In this document: positions 7,439-9,665 of the stretch, one piece after another
Numbering within the stretch: position 1 is the first letter of the stretch
Layout: every line of letters begins with the position of its first letter
Origin: an uncultured Alphaproteobacteria bacterium
Lineage (GTDB): Bacteria > Pseudomonadota > Alphaproteobacteria > RF32 > CAG-239
Assembly: GCA_944392285.1 (NCBI GenBank)
Contig: CALXWF010000041.1
Span: 1-9,665, forward strand
DNA: 9,665 nucleotides
Direction: 5' to 3'
Translations under genes and position numbers: made by a program
Notes under the pieces: generated by a model
Databases searched by the model: none
Told to the model about the DNA's origin: nothing
Seen by the model: only the letters and a program-made list of their open reading frames with translations

Positions 7439-7468
7439 ATTATATCTTTTGTCAATCAATGAAAGCAA
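7439..7468 (-). promoter_or_regulatory. Candidate promoter of the ankyrin operon
   Basis: On the minus strand TTGCTT (7468-7463) and a perfect TATAAT (7444-7439) are 18 bases apart. Transcription would begin near 7432, leaving a leader of about 40 bases before the ATG at 7389. It lies in the 184-base region shared with the divergent MORN operon. Confidence 0.45.
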
Positions 7469-7510
7469 GGAAAGAACAACAATTTATTCTTGCGTGATAT
7501 ATAAAATTAG

Positions 7511-7537
7511 TTGCAAAAACAAAAAAATATATATAGT
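7511..7537 (+). promoter_or_regulatory. Weak candidate promoter of the MORN operon
   Basis: TTGCAA (7511-7516) and TATAGT (7532-7537) are 15 bases apart, a short spacer, in a very AT-rich stretch. A start near 7544 would leave a leader of about 30 bases. The ribosome site before the ATG at 7574 is also weak (only a GGGG well upstream), so expression may be low or need an activator. Confidence 0.25.
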
Positions 7538-7538
7538 C

Positions 7539-7553
7539 TTTCATAAGATGAAA
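7539..7553. promoter_or_regulatory. Inverted repeat, possible operator
   Basis: TTTCAT (7539-7544), AAG, ATGAAA (7548-7553) is a perfect 6-3-6 inverted repeat placed where transcription of the MORN operon would start. A repressor site there is plausible. The arms are short and AT-rich, so chance is a real alternative. Confidence 0.25.
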
Positions 7554-7573
7554 TATAACCTTGGGGCCTTAAG

Positions 7574-8686
7574 ATGAAAAAACTTATAATTTTTTTATTT
7601 GCCATGATATTATGCAACCAACCGAGCTTAAGTTTTGCGGCAAAAGTACAGAGCTTGGTTCAATACGGGACGCGATATGATGCTAAAGGAGAACTATATA
7701 CCGGGGTATCGGAAGATATTTATGAAAATAAGGCCAAGCTCAAAATGTCTTTCAAAGAGGGCAAGGCCGAAGGTGAGGCGGAACTTTTTTGGCCGAATGG
7801 TGATATCGTTCGCGGTAATTTTAAAAACGGCAAAGCCGACGGGTTGTTTAAGAGTTTTTATCCCTCAGGCAAACTTCACGGAGAATCTTTTTATAAAAAC
7901 GGCCTGAAAGACGGAGAAGATAAAGGCTATTATGAAAACGGCAAACTGAGGTATCACAGTTTCTTCCGTCAAGGATTGGAGCACGGTTTACATCAAGCTT
8001 TTGATGAGGAAGGCCGCCTGCGTGAAGAATATAATATGCTAGAAGGGGAAAAAGACGGCGTTTATAGCAGATATTATGCCAACGGTCAGTTAATTGAGGC
8101 CGTCACCTATGTAAAGGGAAAAAAGCAAGGCCGGCAAAACGGCTATAATCAAGACGGGGTGCTTACACAAAGTCTTATGTGGCAAGATGACCAAATCGTC
8201 GGCTCGGTCAGAGAATATAATTCTGACGGCACGCTTTTCTCGGAAGTCCCGTATCAAAACGGCAAGCGCAACGGCTTGGCTAAAATTTATGATAAAAAGG
8301 GACATACGGTTATGGAAATCCCATATATTGATAATGTTGAAAACGGTTGGGTTCGAAACTTTTATGATGACGGCAAACTGCAAAGACTTTTTTGGATGGT
8401 TAACGGCAAGCGTGACGGTAAAGAATATGTCTACTATCCGAGTGGGCGCCTGCAAAGAGAGCAGGATTATCAAGACGATAAACCCAACGGGATGCTGCTT
8501 GAATATGATGAGCAAGGCAAATTGGTTACAAAAGCCATAATATTGGGCGGGTATAGTGTTAAGCATCAAGAAAAACCGCAACAACAACTGATATATCGCT
8601 ATTTGGCGGTGGCCGGTGCGGCTTTAGGAGCGGTGCTTTTGGGGATATTGAGCGCTTTTTTGCTATTAAAGCTGAAAGGAAAATAA
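7574..8686 (+). CDS. Membrane-anchored periplasmic MORN-like repeat protein (24-residue repeats)
   Basis: The 370-residue product has a signal peptide (likely cleavage after SFA, residue 22), a repeat domain at about 44-326, and a membrane segment at about 342-365 ending in KLKGK. The repeat domain is a MORN-variant (MORN_2/YwqK-like) array with unit pattern x-x-x-Y-x-x-x-G-x-L then about twelve residues ending in G-K-x-x-G; eleven full units from residue 68 to 306 are 24 residues long except one of 23. Examples are EDKGYYENGKL (115-125), VREYNSDGTL (212-221) and KEYVYYPSGRL (283-293). Such repeats are expected to stack as a beta-hairpin scaffold. The mature protein has no cysteine. It is likely anchored in the inner membrane with the array in the periplasm. 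No catalytic motif is visible. It is followed one base later by a related gene, so the two are co-translated. Confidence 0.9.
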   Translation: MKKLIIFLFAMILCNQPSLSFAAKVQSLVQYGTRYDAKGELYTGVSEDIYENKAKLKMSFKEGKAEGEAELFWPNGDIVRGNFKNGKADGLFKSFYPSGKLHGESFYKNGLKDGEDKGYYENGKLRYHSFFRQGLEHGLHQAFDEEGRLREEYNMLEGEKDGVYSRYYANGQLIEAVTYVKGKKQGRQNGYNQDGVLTQSLMWQDDQIVGSVREYNSDGTLFSEVPYQNGKRNGLAKIYDKKGHTVMEIPYIDNVENGWVRNFYDDGKLQRLFWMVNGKRDGKEYVYYPSGRLQREQDYQDDKPNGMLLEYDEQGKLVTKAIILGGYSVKHQEKPQQQLIYRYLAVAGAALGAVLLGILSAFLLLKLKGK

Positions 8687-8687
8687 C

Positions 8688-9614
8688 ATGAAAAAACTTT
8701 ACCTGAGTCTGTTGTTTTTGCTTGGAGCAATGCCGAGCCTGGCGGCTGTTCCCGTCTTTTCAGAAGAGCAATGTGATAAAATTTTTGACACATCCAAAAC
8801 AGCCGCGCTTGATGAACAAGGGACGCCGCTCAATAAAGAGCTTCGCGTCAGATGCAACAAAAGATTCATTACGGCGCCTTATGTAAACGGCTTTGTTAAA
8901 GGCGATGTCAAAGTTGAAAAAGATGATGGCAGTTCTTTCAATGTCAATTTAGATAACGGCACACTGGACGGAGATGTCAGATATTATCATGTGAACGGCA
9001 AGCTTAAAGTATCCTGCAGTTACCGACAAGGGAAATGCGTGACCGATGAGCTTCAATATACGGACGAAGGCCGTTTAGCTGTTGAAAGAGAATGTGTGGA
9101 CGGGGCTTTTAACGGCTTTATGCGTATTTATAATGAAGACGGCACGGTTGAAGAATATACCATGACAGACCGCATAAAAAACGGACCGTCGCGTTATTAT
9201 GCGGCGTGCGGTGCTTTAATATCTGAAGATAATTATGTGAATGATCAAAGCGTCGGTCCTAAGAAAATTTTTTATCCAGACGGAAAAATACGGACAAAGA
9301 TAACCTATGATCCGGAAAAACAAGTAGAAAACATTATTGAATATTATGAAAACGGCAAAATTTCTTGCAAATATTTTGCAAAAGACGGCCGCCCCGAGGG
9401 GCCTATGGAAGAATATTACGAAAGCGGGCGCATATATGCTCGTTCATATCTCGGAGACAAAGCACCTGGAGAAATGTCGCAAACACGTTTTTACTATGAT
9501 GAAACACCGCTTTTGCATTTATGTTTAATTGCGGCAATATTGGCTTTTGTCATAAGTTTTATTTTGGCTTATATATATCTGAAACGCCGCGGTCGCAAAA
9601 AACAAAGTAATTAG
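8688..9614 (+). CDS. Membrane-anchored periplasmic MORN-like repeat protein, cysteine-rich
   Basis: This 308-residue protein is a divergent relative of the gene upstream. It has a signal peptide (cleavage after SLA or LAA, residue 19-20), a non-repeat head to about residue 70 containing C29 and C56, MORN-variant repeats at about 71-261 (for example DVRYYHVNGKL at 96-106, IFYPDGKI at 194-201, IEYYENGKI at 217-225, MEEYYESGRI at 240-249), and a membrane segment at about 275-297 followed by KRRGRKKQSN. Repeat length varies from 23 to 25. Unlike its neighbour it has seven cysteines in the predicted periplasmic part (29, 56, 110, 117, 136, 174, 227), which suggests disulfides. The ribosome site AAAGGA lies inside the end of the upstream gene and the two are one base apart. 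Function is unknown. Confidence 0.9.
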   Translation: MKKLYLSLLFLLGAMPSLAAVPVFSEEQCDKIFDTSKTAALDEQGTPLNKELRVRCNKRFITAPYVNGFVKGDVKVEKDDGSSFNVNLDNGTLDGDVRYYHVNGKLKVSCSYRQGKCVTDELQYTDEGRLAVERECVDGAFNGFMRIYNEDGTVEEYTMTDRIKNGPSRYYAACGALISEDNYVNDQSVGPKKIFYPDGKIRTKITYDPEKQVENIIEYYENGKISCKYFAKDGRPEGPMEEYYESGRIYARSYLGDKAPGEMSQTRFYYDETPLLHLCLIAAILAFVISFILAYIYLKRRGRKKQSN

Positions 9615-9617
9615 GTC

Positions 9618-9665
9618 TTATTTCTCGCGGTGAATATTGGCAACAATACTTTGCCACCCGTTATT
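9618..9665 (-). CDS. Possible C-terminus of a minus-strand gene (partial)
   Basis: Read on the minus strand from the window edge, one frame gives NNGWQSIVANIHREK and a TAA stop at 9620-9618. It is too short to identify. Its composition is protein-like and it would converge with the MORN operon with only three bases between stops. Another minus frame is also open to a stop slightly further on, so this call is weak. Confidence 0.3.
   Translation of the reverse strand, partial: NNGWQSIVANIHREK

Noticed and set aside
7390..7455. An upstream start at 7455 adding 22 residues to the first ankyrin protein
   Set aside because: It would place the signal peptide internally and lacks a good ribosome site, whereas GGAGG precedes the ATG at 7389.
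7450..7455. Perfect TTGACA on the minus strand as -35 of the ankyrin operon
   Set aside because: No acceptable -10 lies 16-18 bases downstream; the neighbouring TTGCTT-18-TATAAT is a better pair.
7613..7615. Lipoprotein reading of the first MORN protein at C14
   Set aside because: The residues before the cysteine (MIL) do not fit a lipobox, and a normal cleavage site follows at SFA.
8090..8587. A 165-codon minus-strand open frame opposite the first MORN gene
   Set aside because: It mirrors the 24-residue repeats of the sense protein, which explains its openness; there is no independent support for coding.
7574..9614. Reading the two MORN-variant genes as toxin-antitoxin antitoxins (YwqK family label)
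   Set aside because: Automated labels for this repeat family often say antitoxin, but both proteins have signal peptides and membrane anchors and no toxin gene is adjacent.

Overview
The window looks like a chromosomal segment of a low-to-medium GC (low forties percent by eye) Gram-negative bacterium. It encodes osmoregulated periplasmic glucan (OPG) synthesis and a set of exported repeat proteins. An alphaproteobacterium is my best inference, for two reasons. A small gene sits between opgG and opgH, as in the Rhodobacter opgGIH operon, and one intergenic region carries an exact TTAA-N7-TTAA box, the binding pattern of the alphaproteobacterial regulator CtrA. Neither point is decisive alone. 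No mobile element, CRISPR array, tRNA or rRNA was seen.

Layout. 1-58 is the start of an exported protein on the minus strand, cut by the window edge. 59-242 is intergenic, with a CtrA-like box, candidate promoters and an AT-rich hairpin. 243-4290 (minus) is a tightly coupled operon transcribed opgG, small unknown gene, opgH, with overlapping ends. 4291-4429 holds a candidate opgG promoter and a strong hairpin that probably ends the next operon. 4430-7389 (minus) holds two tandem genes for exported ankyrin-repeat proteins. 7390-7573 is a divergent promoter region. 7574-9614 (plus) holds two tandem genes, one base apart, for exported MORN-like repeat proteins, each with a C-terminal membrane anchor. 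The last 50 bases may hold the tail of a minus-strand gene.

How the genes fit together. OpgH should polymerise beta-1,2-glucan from UDP-glucose and move it across the inner membrane. OpgG should process or branch it in the periplasm. The small middle gene occupies the position of Rhodobacter opgI, which is needed for backbone synthesis there, but I cannot assess homology. The four repeat-protein genes form a divergent two-by-two cassette. All four have Sec-type signal peptides. Three end in a membrane segment with a basic cytosolic tail, so long repeat scaffolds are predicted to stand in the periplasm on the inner membrane. I know of no described system with this layout; it is the most interesting part of the window, and its function is unknown.
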